A DNA stretch of 50,028 bases from Bacillota bacterium (GTDB lineage: Bacteria; Bacillota; Clostridia; Lachnospirales; Lachnospiraceae): positions 1 through 50,028 of the forward strand of contig JAQXUQ010000034.1 in NCBI GenBank assembly GCA_029224465.1. The letters are read 5' to 3'. The position numbers and the translations under genes are program-made. Under the pieces are notes generated by a model. It was not told where the DNA came from and searched no databases. It was given only the letters and a program-made list of their open reading frames with translations. This document shows positions 27,036 through 35,314 of the stretch, one piece after another; the first letter of the stretch is position 1, and each line of letters begins with the position of its first letter.

Positions 27036-27833
27036 ATGAACCGTGATGTTTTGAAAAATAACTGGAAAAAAATAGTTCTGGCTGCGGGTGCAGCCGTAAT
27101 TATAACGGCACTGGCCGCTCTGCGCCTTTCCAGAATCGCGATTCTGCCCGAAACCGCGCATGACGCTGGCGCCAGTGAGCAGCTTGTCTGCACGGACGGC
27201 GAAAACTGGCGTACGGTGCATGAACTTTCTTCGAAGGATGCAGATAAACTTACGCAGCTTGTCACCGAAAAAGACGGAAATGGAAAGATTCCGATCTTCG
27301 TTACAAAAAGCGGAATTGTCACGAAGAGTCTGTATGACCTGAATATGACGATTTCCGATGCCGCGGACCTGTATCAGGACGCAAAGGAAGCGAAGGGAAA
27401 GGACGCGGCTGTTTTTACAAAGACGGAAAAAAGCAGCTCCGTTGAGCAGGCAACCGTGTATCTTAGCAGATACCGTGTGCCATGGAATGAGAACAAGCTG
27501 AAGCTCCACGACAGAAACCTTTTGAGCATTGCTTATGACAGGGAGAATGACCACGCCATTTTCTGCAGCGACGCGCTCCTCATGACGGGAATTGAAGGCG
27601 CGCAGCTGAGCCGGTACATGCAGGATGCCGTTGAGAACGGGACAATCCGCGGAGAAATTGAAGAAACCGACATGCAGGGCTTTCATATAACGGATGATCT
27701 GCAGGTGGATCAGATCTATATGAAACTGAAAGTTCGTGAAAAAGACACAGAGGAGTCAGTGGAAATGTTCTATAATTTTAATCCTAAGACACATGCGCTG
27801 ACGCGAATGGATTTTCCGGATGGAAGGACATAA
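27036..27833 (+). CDS. Membrane-anchored protein of unknown function
   Basis: 265 residues from the ATG at 27036. One N-terminal transmembrane helix (about 13-33, KIVLAAGAAVIITALAALRL) with the remainder probably outside the cell. I recognise no family. The ectodomain is Lys/Glu/Asp-rich, with a beta-like C-terminal half (GFHITDDLQVDQIYMKLKV, then VEMFYNFNPKTHALTRMDF). A frame open from 26898 overlaps trmB on the other strand, but its first 46 residues look non-coding. It is followed 29 bases later by ftsH, so a link to membrane protein quality control is possible by position only. Confidence 0.7.
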   Translation: MNRDVLKNNWKKIVLAAGAAVIITALAALRLSRIAILPETAHDAGASEQLVCTDGENWRTVHELSSKDADKLTQLVTEKDGNGKIPIFVTKSGIVTKSLYDLNMTISDAADLYQDAKEAKGKDAAVFTKTEKSSSVEQATVYLSRYRVPWNENKLKLHDRNLLSIAYDRENDHAIFCSDALLMTGIEGAQLSRYMQDAVENGTIRGEIEETDMQGFHITDDLQVDQIYMKLKVREKDTEESVEMFYNFNPKTHALTRMDFPDGRT

Positions 27834-27862
27834 ACATAAGACAACAAAGAAAGGAAAGACCT

Positions 27863-29815
27863 ATGGATGAAGTCAAAACACCAAAACGGCCGATCGTGAC
27901 ATTCTATATCATCGCGATGATCCTGCTGCTCATACTGAATCTGATTGCCGTTCCGCTCTATCAGAACCGTCAGGTCAAGCTGACGGACTACGGCACCTTT
28001 ATGAAGATGACGCAGGATAAGAAAATCGGCAAGGTGGAAATCACCGAGAATAAAATTCTGTTCACGGACAAGGATTCCGGCCAGATATACGAGACCGGCA
28101 AATTTGATGACAACGATCTGGTACAGCGTCTCTATGATTCCGGCGCGGAATTCTCGAGCGAGATTGTCGAGCAGCAGTCTCCGTTCGTAACGCTGCTGTT
28201 GTCCTGGGTGATCCCGATTGTTATTTTCATGCTGATCGGATATTTTATCCGCCGGCAGCTCCTCAAGCAGATGGGCAGCGACGACTCCATGATGTTCGGC
28301 GGCGGCATGGGAGGACTCGGCGGCTTTGGCAAGAGCGGCGCCAAGGTCTATGTCAAGTCCAGCGACGGTATCAAGTTTTCCGATGTAGCCGGCGAGGAAG
28401 AGGCCAAGGAAAATCTTGCGGAGATTGTCAACTATCTGCATGACCCGTCCAAATATAAGGAAATCGGCGCGTCCATGCCGAAGGGCGTTCTGCTTGTAGG
28501 GCCTCCCGGCACCGGCAAAACAATGCTTGCCAAGGCCGTCGCCGGGGAAGCCAATGTACCGTTCTTCTCGATGAGCGGCTCCGAGTTCGTGGAAATGTTC
28601 GTCGGCATGGGCGCTTCAAAGGTGCGTGACCTGTTCAAGCAGGCGAAGGAAAAGGCACCCTGTATTGTTTTTATTGATGAAATAGACGCAATCGGACAGA
28701 AGCGTTCCGGCGGCCAGTACGGCGGAAATGATGAGCGTGAGCAGACGCTGAACCAGCTTCTTACCGAGATGGATGGTTTTGAGGGTAATACAGGCGTTAT
28801 CATTCTGGCCGCGACCAACCGTCCGGAGTCGCTGGATCCGGCGCTTACAAGACCCGGCCGTTTTGACAGGCGTGTGCCTGTCGAGCTTCCCGATCTCAAG
28901 GGCCGTGAGGATATTCTGAAAGTTCACGCGAAGAAGATCAAGGTTGCCGACGACGTTGATTTCTCGAAGATCGCGCGGATGGCAGCCGGCGCGTCCGGTG
29001 CGGAACTCGCGAACATCGTTAACGAGGCAGCACTTCGCGCGGTCAGAAACGGCCGCAAGTTCGCAAACGAGTCCGATATGGAAGAATCCATAGAAGTTGT
29101 CATTGCGGGTTATCAGAAGAAGAACCAGATTCTGACAGACAAGGAGAAGCTGCGTGTATCGTACCATGAAGTCGGCCACGCGCTTGTCGCGGCAATGCAG
29201 AATCATTCTGCTCCGGTTCAGAAGATTACGATTATTCCCCGTACATCCGGCGCGCTCGGTTATACGATGCAGGTGGACAAGGGAAATCATTATCTTGTGA
29301 CCAGAGAAGAACTGCTTGACGAAATTGCTACGCTGACCGGCGGCCGCGCGGCAGAGGAAGTCGAGTTCGGCAGCATTTCGACCGGCGCTTCGAATGATAT
29401 TGAAAAAGCAACCAAGCTCGCGAGACAGATGATTACCCAGTACGGCATGAGCGACAACTTCGGTATGGTTGCGCTTGAGACCGTACAGAATCAGTATCTT
29501 GGCGGTGATGCGTCGCTTGCATGCTCCGCGGAGACGCAGGCGGAGATCGACAGAGAAGTTGTGGACCTTGTCGATCAGATGCACAGGAAGGCACTGCAGA
29601 TTCTCCGCTCGAACAAATCGAAGCTGGATGAGATTTCCCAGTACCTGTATGAGAAGGAAACAATCAGCGGCGATGAATTTATGAGTATTCTTTCGAAACC
29701 GCCGAAGTATCATCCGACATTGCCGACAGGCCCCGCGGTTGTCCCGTTGGAGGGCGGAGCGGCTGCTGCTTCTCCGGAAGAGAAAACGGAGAATACAGAC
29801 AGCACGGACAAATAA
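27863..29815 (+). CDS. ftsH: ATP-dependent zinc metalloprotease FtsH
   Basis: Membrane AAA protease that degrades misfolded and regulatory proteins. 650 residues: TM1 (12-33), extracytoplasmic domain (34-107), TM2 (108-128), Gly-rich linker, and AAA domain with Walker A GPPGTGKT at 213-220, Walker [12 protein letters not shown] and the second region of homology [20 protein letters not shown]. The zinc motif is HEVGH at 435-439 (Val for the usual Ala). An acidic/Ser/Thr tail follows. SD AAAGGAAAG. Confidence 0.98.
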   Translation: MDEVKTPKRPIVTFYIIAMILLLILNLIAVPLYQNRQVKLTDYGTFMKMTQDKKIGKVEITENKILFTDKDSGQIYETGKFDDNDLVQRLYDSGAEFSSEIVEQQSPFVTLLLSWVIPIVIFMLIGYFIRRQLLKQMGSDDSMMFGGGMGGLGGFGKSGAKVYVKSSDGIKFSDVAGEEEAKENLAEIVNYLHDPSKYKEIGASMPKGVLLVGPPGTGKTMLAKAVAGEANVPFFSMSGSEFVEMFVGMGASKVRDLFKQAKEKAPCIVFIDEIDAIGQKRSGGQYGGNDEREQTLNQLLTEMDGFEGNTGVIILAATNRPESLDPALTRPGRFDRRVPVELPDLKGREDILKVHAKKIKVADDVDFSKIARMAAGASGAELANIVNEAALRAVRNGRKFANESDMEESIEVVIAGYQKKNQILTDKEKLRVSYHEVGHALVAAMQNHSAPVQKITIIPRTSGALGYTMQVDKGNHYLVTREELLDEIATLTGGRAAEEVEFGSISTGASNDIEKATKLARQMITQYGMSDNFGMVALETVQNQYLGGDASLACSAETQAEIDREVVDLVDQMHRKALQILRSNKSKLDEISQYLYEKETISGDEFMSILSKPPKYHPTLPTGPAVVPLEGGAAAASPEEKTENTDSTDK

Positions 29816-29833
29816 AGGATGGAGGAAACCCCT

Positions 29834-30148
29834 GTGGAGCATAAAGAAGTAATTGAATTCCGCTATGATACCCAGCTGCTTCTGGATGTCTATGGTCTGG
29901 ATGACGATCAATGTGACGATCTTGTTGATGAGATCCGGGATCATATCATCGACACATTCAAAGGAGACAGTCTGATTGTCGCCGGCGATACCGGTGAGGA
30001 TGATTTTGGCGGTGAGAAGGCGACGATCAAACTGCACTATCATACAAATGAGCCCTGGCTGGTTCTTGCCTACTGCAGAACGCTTGGCGAGATTTATGAC
30101 ATTGTGGTTGAGGACATGCAGAGACAGACAGACGGGCTGCATGGCTGA
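29834..30148 (+). CDS. Small acidic conserved protein downstream of ftsH
   Basis: 104 residues, strongly acidic (LDDDQCDDLVDEIRDHI, GEDDFGGEKATI). No family recognised and no signal or membrane segment. The likely start is GTG at 29834, eight bases after GGAGG; an in-frame ATG at 29819 lies only four bases after the ftsH stop and contains that SD within its codons. It is probably co-transcribed with ftsH and closed by the terminator at 30176. Confidence 0.65.
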   Translation: MEHKEVIEFRYDTQLLLDVYGLDDDQCDDLVDEIRDHIIDTFKGDSLIVAGDTGEDDFGGEKATIKLHYHTNEPWLVLAYCRTLGEIYDIVVEDMQRQTDGLHG

Positions 30149-30175
30149 AGATCCATACAACTGAAGATATCTGTA

Positions 30176-30213
30176 AAAACCGGACCGGCCGCAGCTGATC
30201 CGGTTTTTATTAT
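30176..30213 (+). terminator. Rho-independent terminator
   Basis: AAAACCGGA (30176-30184) pairs with TCCGGTTTT (30199-30207), with an inner GGCCGC/GCAGCTG region and a downstream TTTTTATTAT tract. It ends the unit containing ftsH and the small acidic gene. Confidence 0.8.
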
Positions 30214-30300
30214 GGGCAAGTACGTCTCCCGGGGTGTGAGCGGTGTCCGGTGCAGACCGGCTGCTTTTCATTGTATTTCATATTTTCGGAAAAATTTTTC

Positions 30301-30357
30301 TTGCAATATACCCTATGTGGGTATATGATAACAATCAAAGGATACCCCATGGGGGTA
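30301..30357 (+). promoter_or_regulatory. csoR-copA promoter with two CsoR-type operators
   Basis: -35 TTGCAA (30301-30306), 17-base spacer, -10 TATGAT (30324-30329). The spacer itself contains TACCCTATGTGGGTA (30309-30323), and a second site TACCCCATGGGGGTA lies at 30343-30357, just after the expected start. Both are the G/C-tract inverted repeats typical of CsoR operators (TACCC...GGGTA). They are 34 bases apart centre to centre. Repressor on the first blocks both promoter elements; copper would release it. Confidence 0.85.
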
Positions 30358-30385
30358 CATAACACAGATCAGACAGGAAAAGATT

Positions 30386-30808
30386 ATGAAGCAGGACAGG
30401 AATAAGATGCAGAATGATATAAAAAACGCGGTGCCGGAGAAAAATCAGCTGCTATGCAGTGATTTCGAACAGGCGCAGGCGGACGAACAGGAAGTTGAAC
30501 AGGAAGAAGTCTCCTGCTGCTGCGGAAGCGGCCGCAGGAAAGACCGCGGCATGGAGGAAAAGAAGAATCTGATCCACCGGCTGAACAGGATCGAAGGACA
30601 GATCCGCGGAATCCGCCGCATGGTAGAAGAAGACGCTTACTGTGTGGATATCCTGACACAGGTGTCAGCGACTTCGTGCGCCATGAACAGTTTCACAAAA
30701 GAACTGCTGGCCGAACATATCAAAGGCTGTGTTACGGAAGATATTAAGGAAGGTCATGAGGAAAAGGTAGATGAGCTGGTCAAGTTGATCCAGAAGCTAT
30801 TGAAATAA
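30386..30808 (+). CDS. csoR: Copper-sensing repressor CsoR, with a Cys-rich N-terminal extension
   Basis: Four-helix CsoR/RcnR family regulator. 140 residues. The core (about 56-140) begins EEKKNLIHRLNRIEGQIRGI and has the copper ligands C86, H111 and C115, exactly the +25 and +4 spacing of CsoR (Cys36, His61, Cys65 in the M. tuberculosis numbering). The first 55 residues are an acidic extension with C24 and a CCC run at 44-46, absent from ordinary CsoR. The start at 30386 has an AGGAAAAG SD; a shorter start at Met56 has only a distant one. It precedes copA by 58 bases. Confidence 0.9.
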   Translation: MKQDRNKMQNDIKNAVPEKNQLLCSDFEQAQADEQEVEQEEVSCCCGSGRRKDRGMEEKKNLIHRLNRIEGQIRGIRRMVEEDAYCVDILTQVSATSCAMNSFTKELLAEHIKGCVTEDIKEGHEEKVDELVKLIQKLLK

Positions 30809-30866
30809 TTTCAAGGCAACGGGAATCAGCTGTTCCGGCAGATGCGATTTTTAGGGAAAGGAATCT

Positions 30867-33518
30867 ATGGAACAATATAAAATCACGGGAATGAGCTGCG
30901 CCGCCTGCCAGCAGAAAGTCGAGAAGGCCGTTTCACGGCTGGACGGTGTCACATCCTGCAGCGTGAGCCTTTTGACAAACTCGATGGCGGTCGATGGAAG
31001 CGCGGCGCCGAAAGAGATCATCAAGGCAGTTGAGGCTGCGGGCTACGGAGCTTCGCCACTTGTGGCAGCGAATAAGGCAGCCGGCAGTATGAGCGCGAAA
31101 ATCGCGGCGGAGGAAGAAATGCTTGCCGACAAAACAACGCCGCTCATGAAAAAGCGTCTGATTGCGTCGATTGTTTTTCTGCTGGCTTTGATGTACTTTT
31201 CCATGGGCGTGCATATGTGGAACTGGCCGGTGCCGCCGTTTATGAGGGGCAATCACGTAGCAATGGGGCTGATGCAGCTGTTGCTGTCCGGCATCATTAT
31301 GGTGATCAACCAGAAATTCTTTATTTCCGGTTTCCGCAGTCTCTTCCACGGCTCTCCGAACATGGACTCGACGATTGCGCTTGGTTCGGCTGCGGCATTT
31401 GCCTACTCGACCGTCATGCTGTTCGCGATGACGACGGCGCAGATGAAGGGTGGAAGTGCCGCGGCCGCGCCGTATATGAACGAGTTTTACTTCGAATCGG
31501 CAGGTATGATCCTGACGCTGATCACGATCGGCAAGACACTCGAAGACTATTCCAAAGGCCGTACGACCGACGCTTTGAAGTCCCTGATGAAGCTCGCGCC
31601 GAAGACCGCAAATCTTCTTCGGGATGGCAAAGAGGTTACGGTAAACATCGATGAAGTACAGGCAGGTGACGTCTTTCTGGTTCGTCCGGGGGAAAATATC
31701 CCCGTTGACGGCATCGTTCTTGAAGGCAGTTCCGCGGTCAATGAGTCAGCACTGACCGGCGAGTCGATACCGGCAGACAAGGCGCCCGGGTCTCATGTGT
31801 CTTCCGCGACCTTCAACCAGTCCGGCCTTTTAAAGTGCCGCGCAACCAGAGTCGGCGAGGATACAACACTTGCGCAGATTATTTCGATGGTCAGCGACGC
31901 CGCGGCAACCAAAGCACCCGTGGCAAAGCTTGCCGATAAAATTTCCGGAATCTTTGTTCCGGCCGTCATCGCGCTTGCGGCCATTACTTTGGTCATCTGG
32001 CTGCTTGCCGGTGCCGATGTCGGTTTCGCGCTCGCGCGCAGTATCTGCGTACTGGTCGTCTCCTGCCCCTGCGCTCTCGGTCTTGCAACACCGGTTGCGA
32101 TTATGGTTGGCAACGGGCTTGGAGCGAAGAACGGCATCCTCTTCAAAACAGCACAGTCCCTGCAGGAAACCGGCAGTATGCAGATTATAGCGCTCGATAA
32201 AACCGGAACGATCACGTCCGGCGAACCGAAGGTTACAGATTTGCTGCCTGCGGACGGCGTATCAGAGGAACAGCTTGTAACGCTTGCAGCCGCTCTGGAA
32301 GCCGGTTCCGAACATCCGCTTGCGAAAGCGGTAACAGCATATGCCGCGCAGCAGAATGCAGGCATTGGCTCCGCAAACAGTGAAGCGGCAATCGCAAGCA
32401 CAGAAACTGCAGGTGCAAGTCTCGATGCTTCTTCCATAGTTGTGAAAGATTTCCTTGCTCTTCCAGGAAACGGACTGCAGGGAACGGTGGATGGAAGAAA
32501 AATGATCGCGGGAAGCGCGAAGTTCATCAGCGGTAAAATTACAGTATCCGAAGAGATGCAAAGCCGCGCGGCCGCATTTGCCGCGGATGGCAAGACGCCG
32601 CTCTTCTTCGCCGCGGATGGAAAGTTCCTTGGAATGATCGCGGTCGCTGATACAATGAAAGAAGATTCGGCGCAGGCGATCAGAGAACTGCAGAAGATGG
32701 GAATTCATGTTGTCATGCTGACCGGAGACAATAAAAGGACCGCGGAGGCAATCGGCCGCGCGGCCGGTGTGAATGAAGTTGTCGCCGGCGTTCTTCCGGA
32801 AGGAAAGGAAGCAATTATCCGTAAGCTGCAGGAAAAGGGAAAAGTTGCCATGGTCGGCGATGGAATCAATGATGCGCCGGCGCTCACAAGAGCGGATATC
32901 GGAATCGCGATCGGCGCGGGAACGGATGTCGCGATTGATGCGGCAGATGTTGTTTTGATGAAAAGCAGACTTACGGATGTATTCGCCGCCGTCCGCCTTT
33001 CGAGAGCAACTTACAGGAATATCGTAGAGAACCTGTTCTGGGCACTCTTCTACAATGTGCTGCTGATTCCTCTCGCGGCAGGAGCTTATCAGCATCTGTT
33101 TGGCCTGACGATGAATCCGATGTGGGGAGCTGCGGCGATGAGCTGCTCGTCCATCTTTGTAGTAGGAAACGCACTGCGGCTGAATTTGTTCCGGCTGCAT
33201 GACGCGTCAAAAGACAGACCGCAGGTGCACCCTGTCGTGGCCGATGCCGATGGATTTGTACTTGAACAGAATGATCAGAAGGACATAGAGTCCGGAAAGG
33301 ATGTTATAATGACTAAAACAATCAAAATCGAAGGAATGATGTGCAATCACTGCGAAGCAACTGTAAAGAAGGCGCTGGAATCGCTGGATGGTGTGGAAAG
33401 TGCGGCAGTTTCCCACGAAGCCGGAACGGCGGTCGTGGAGCTTTCTAAAGAAGTTGCGGATACAGAGCTTACAAAAGCCGTCGAAGATAAGGACTACAAA
33501 GTAACCGGAATTCAATAA
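30867..33518 (+). CDS. copA: Copper-exporting P1B-type ATPase CopA with C-terminal CopZ-like domain
   Basis: Pumps Cu(I) out of the cytoplasm. 883 residues. N-terminal heavy-metal-associated (HMA) domain with CAAC at 11-14; about eight membrane helices from residue 97; actuator TGES at 297-300; CPC ion site at 400-402; phosphorylation DKTGT at 444-448; GDGIND near 670. After the last helices a linker (about 785-814) leads to a second HMA domain with CNHC (826-829), sequence-like a CopZ chaperone. The linker is followed by an in-frame ATG (33309, Met815) preceded by GGAAAGG at eight bases, so a separate 69-residue chaperone could be made. SD AAAGGAA for the main start. Confidence 0.96.
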   Translation: MEQYKITGMSCAACQQKVEKAVSRLDGVTSCSVSLLTNSMAVDGSAAPKEIIKAVEAAGYGASPLVAANKAAGSMSAKIAAEEEMLADKTTPLMKKRLIASIVFLLALMYFSMGVHMWNWPVPPFMRGNHVAMGLMQLLLSGIIMVINQKFFISGFRSLFHGSPNMDSTIALGSAAAFAYSTVMLFAMTTAQMKGGSAAAAPYMNEFYFESAGMILTLITIGKTLEDYSKGRTTDALKSLMKLAPKTANLLRDGKEVTVNIDEVQAGDVFLVRPGENIPVDGIVLEGSSAVNESALTGESIPADKAPGSHVSSATFNQSGLLKCRATRVGEDTTLAQIISMVSDAAATKAPVAKLADKISGIFVPAVIALAAITLVIWLLAGADVGFALARSICVLVVSCPCALGLATPVAIMVGNGLGAKNGILFKTAQSLQETGSMQIIALDKTGTITSGEPKVTDLLPADGVSEEQLVTLAAALEAGSEHPLAKAVTAYAAQQNAGIGSANSEAAIASTETAGASLDASSIVVKDFLALPGNGLQGTVDGRKMIAGSAKFISGKITVSEEMQSRAAAFAADGKTPLFFAADGKFLGMIAVADTMKEDSAQAIRELQKMGIHVVMLTGDNKRTAEAIGRAAGVNEVVAGVLPEGKEAIIRKLQEKGKVAMVGDGINDAPALTRADIGIAIGAGTDVAIDAADVVLMKSRLTDVFAAVRLSRATYRNIVENLFWALFYNVLLIPLAAGAYQHLFGLTMNPMWGAAAMSCSSIFVVGNALRLNLFRLHDASKDRPQVHPVVADADGFVLEQNDQKDIESGKDVIMTKTIKIEGMMCNHCEATVKKALESLDGVESAAVSHEAGTAVVELSKEVADTELTKAVEDKDYKVTGIQ
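33309..33518 (+). CDS. Possible internally initiated CopZ-like copper chaperone
   Basis: In-frame ATG inside copA, giving 69 residues (MTKTIKIEGMMCNHCEATV start) that match a free-standing CopZ in length and in its MxCxxC motif. A ribosome-site-like GGAAAGG is at 33294-33300. The sequence shows only the potential; the fused form is certainly encoded. Confidence 0.35.
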   Translation: MTKTIKIEGMMCNHCEATVKKALESLDGVESAAVSHEAGTAVVELSKEVADTELTKAVEDKDYKVTGIQ

Positions 33519-33521
33519 TTT

Positions 33522-34265
33522 ATGAGTACAACGATTCAGAAATCAACTGTTTTGTCACCGGGAATGCTGGAAAACAACAGAAAACTGGAGACTGCTCTGA
33601 TGAGCAGTCTTCTGTTCGATGAAATGAGCGTATCGGATATTGAAGGATGTCTGACATGCAGCAGGTCGAGAATTGTCGCCTATGAAAAGGGCGAACCGGT
33701 TTTCTTTATGGATGATAAGCCTTCCAAGGTGATGGTACTTCTCGAGGGAAGCGTCATTGTCGGACGGGATACACCGGACGGCCGGCGGATTATCATGAAC
33801 ACGTTCGACCGGCCGGGCGATCTGTTCGGAGAGGTCTATCTGTTCGTCAACAAAAAGACATACGGTCATTTTGCCGAAGCGGCCGAAAAGACACAGATTC
33901 TGCAAATCCCGAAGGAATTTCTATTTCATACCTGCGGAAACGGCTGCGCGTATCATTCGAAGCTGATTTCCAACACGTTGAGCGTACTGGCACAGAAAGC
34001 GGATTATCTGAATGAACGGCTGGATATCATGGCCAGCATTTCTCTACGGCAGAAAATAGCGAAGGTACTGCTGCGGTACGATTTGCAGCACCCCGGAAAA
34101 CCATATACAGCTACACGGGAAGAACTGGCACAGTATATTGCAGCGACCAGACCTTCGATCTCAAGAGAACTGATGAATATGCAGGATGAAGGTCTGATTC
34201 GCGTAGGAAAAGAGGGCATTCAGATCGGAAAACGGAATGATCTGGAGGACGCGGCGGAGCTGTAA
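33522..34265 (+). CDS. Crp/Fnr family transcriptional regulator
   Basis: 247 residues. Cyclic-nucleotide-binding-like sensor domain (about 35-150, with GEPVFFMDDKPSKVMVLLEG and RPGDLFGEV) and a C-terminal winged HTH (TREELAQYIAATRPSISREL). There is no N-terminal Cys cluster of the Fnr Fe-S type; single Cys residues occur at SDIEGCLTCSRS and HTCGNGCAYH. It starts three bases after copA. A palindrome for such a regulator lies just downstream, before the DUF1858 gene. HcpR, the nitrosative-stress member of the family, is a reasonable guess but not shown. Confidence 0.88.
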   Translation: MSTTIQKSTVLSPGMLENNRKLETALMSSLLFDEMSVSDIEGCLTCSRSRIVAYEKGEPVFFMDDKPSKVMVLLEGSVIVGRDTPDGRRIIMNTFDRPGDLFGEVYLFVNKKTYGHFAEAAEKTQILQIPKEFLFHTCGNGCAYHSKLISNTLSVLAQKADYLNERLDIMASISLRQKIAKVLLRYDLQHPGKPYTATREELAQYIAATRPSISRELMNMQDEGLIRVGKEGIQIGKRNDLEDAAEL

Positions 34266-34285
34266 TGGAATATCACTGCAGATAA

Positions 34286-34301
34286 TGTAACATTTGTTAC
34301 A
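34286..34301. promoter_or_regulatory. Palindromic operator, Crp/Fnr-type
   Basis: TGTAACA-TT-TGTTACA, a perfect 7-bp inverted repeat around two bases, centred about 54 bases upstream of the predicted start of the DUF1858 transcript. It is dyadic and TGT-led, as for Crp/Fnr/HcpR sites, and the Crp/Fnr gene ends 20 bases upstream. Confidence 0.65.
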
Positions 34302-34312
34302 GAACAATATAA

Positions 34313-34341
34313 TTGACAATGGTAAGGTAATAGCGTATAAG
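34313..34341 (+). promoter_or_regulatory. Promoter of the DUF1858 gene
   Basis: Perfect -35 TTGACA (34313-34318), 17-base spacer, -10 TATAAG (34336-34341). Confidence 0.75.
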
Positions 34342-34412
34342 AAACAGATATGAAGATAGTAATGTCTACTGTTTACGGAGAAGATCCGCATAGATCTATG
34401 AAGGAGGCCACC

Positions 34413-34667
34413 ATGGCAGAAGAAAAGACAATGAATACCGAAGAAACAAACAAGAATCCGATTGAGGGCGATATGCTTGTCAGAGACGTAATTCTGGCGC
34501 ATCCTGACGCGGCGGAAGTATTAATGAGAATCGGCATGGGATGCATCAGCTGCCCTGCCGCTCTTATGGAGAGCCTTAGTGACGCCTGTGCGGTTCACGG
34601 ACTTGATGGCGATGAAGTTGTCAAGTATCTGAATCAGGAGCTGAATCTGACAGCTGCAGAGGCATAA
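34413..34667 (+). CDS. DUF1858 (hybrid-cluster-associated redox disulfide) protein
   Basis: 84 residues from the ATG at 34413 (AAGGAGG upstream). The DUF1858 domain starts at DMLVRDVILAHPDAAEVLM and has the GMGCISCPAA CxxC. Such small domains are found beside or within hybrid-cluster (prismane) systems and redox enzymes, with the Cys pair proposed to be redox active. No prismane gene is in the window. It has its own promoter and a Crp/Fnr-type operator. Confidence 0.85.
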   Translation: MAEEKTMNTEETNKNPIEGDMLVRDVILAHPDAAEVLMRIGMGCISCPAALMESLSDACAVHGLDGDEVVKYLNQELNLTAAEA

Positions 34668-34678
34668 GAGAGGTATCT

Positions 34679-35290
34679 ATGAGCGCATTCCTGGCACCAA
34701 TCCACTTCTGGTTATATAACAAGATCGCACTGCAGGAGGAGCTGATCAATGATATCATTGACTGCGCCAGGCTGAACAAATGGGATGAGCGCCTTAACGG
34801 CGAAAACGTAGAGTCGTATTCCTGCGGTGAGCTGCCGGCGCTGGAATCTGTGATTGATACCGATAATATTCACGGATGGCTTCAGAGCAGAATCCGCGAC
34901 TGCGAATCCCGTTACGCAAGGCTCCTGATCGGTCTTCTTGCGATTGACCCGGAGCGGCTGAACCAGCTTAAACAGATTGCCTATGACTTCGGAACACACC
35001 ATGCTGTCGATGCAGACGCTAACGCGCAGGACGCGTTTAAAGCGATGAATGATTCCCTGCTTGATGGTATGCCTTGTGATCATGTAAATTCTCTGCTTAC
35101 GGATTCACCGGAAGAGGTCTCCTGGGAGAGAACACAGAATCTGCATGCGCAGTACTGGACAAATGCCGGTGGAGACGCGAGATACTATGATGTATTCCGG
35201 ACGCAGATTATCTATGGCCTGATTTCCCATACAAATCTGCGTTATCTTTGCCTGACGGACGATAAATATGCGTTCACCAGCCAACAGTAG
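34679..35290 (+). CDS. Conserved-looking protein of unknown function, coupled to the DUF1858 gene
   Basis: 203 residues, soluble, probably all-alpha. I recognise no family. His and Trp recur in short motifs: PIHFWLYN at the N-terminus, NIHGWLQSR, FGTHHAVD, and NLHAQYWTNAGGD in the C-terminal third, which could be metal or cofactor ligands. The start follows AGAGGTATCT, 11 bases after the DUF1858 stop, so both belong to one transcript under the operator-promoter at 34286-34341. Confidence 0.7.
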   Translation: MSAFLAPIHFWLYNKIALQEELINDIIDCARLNKWDERLNGENVESYSCGELPALESVIDTDNIHGWLQSRIRDCESRYARLLIGLLAIDPERLNQLKQIAYDFGTHHAVDADANAQDAFKAMNDSLLDGMPCDHVNSLLTDSPEEVSWERTQNLHAQYWTNAGGDARYYDVFRTQIIYGLISHTNLRYLCLTDDKYAFTSQQ

Positions 35291-35314
35291 GGAAGATGAG
35301 TCAAAGGCCGGCGT

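Noticed and set aside
28616-30271. 551-codon minus-strand frame opposite ftsH
   Set aside because: Shadow of ftsH and the gene after it; it runs through the terminator at 30176 and has no family features.
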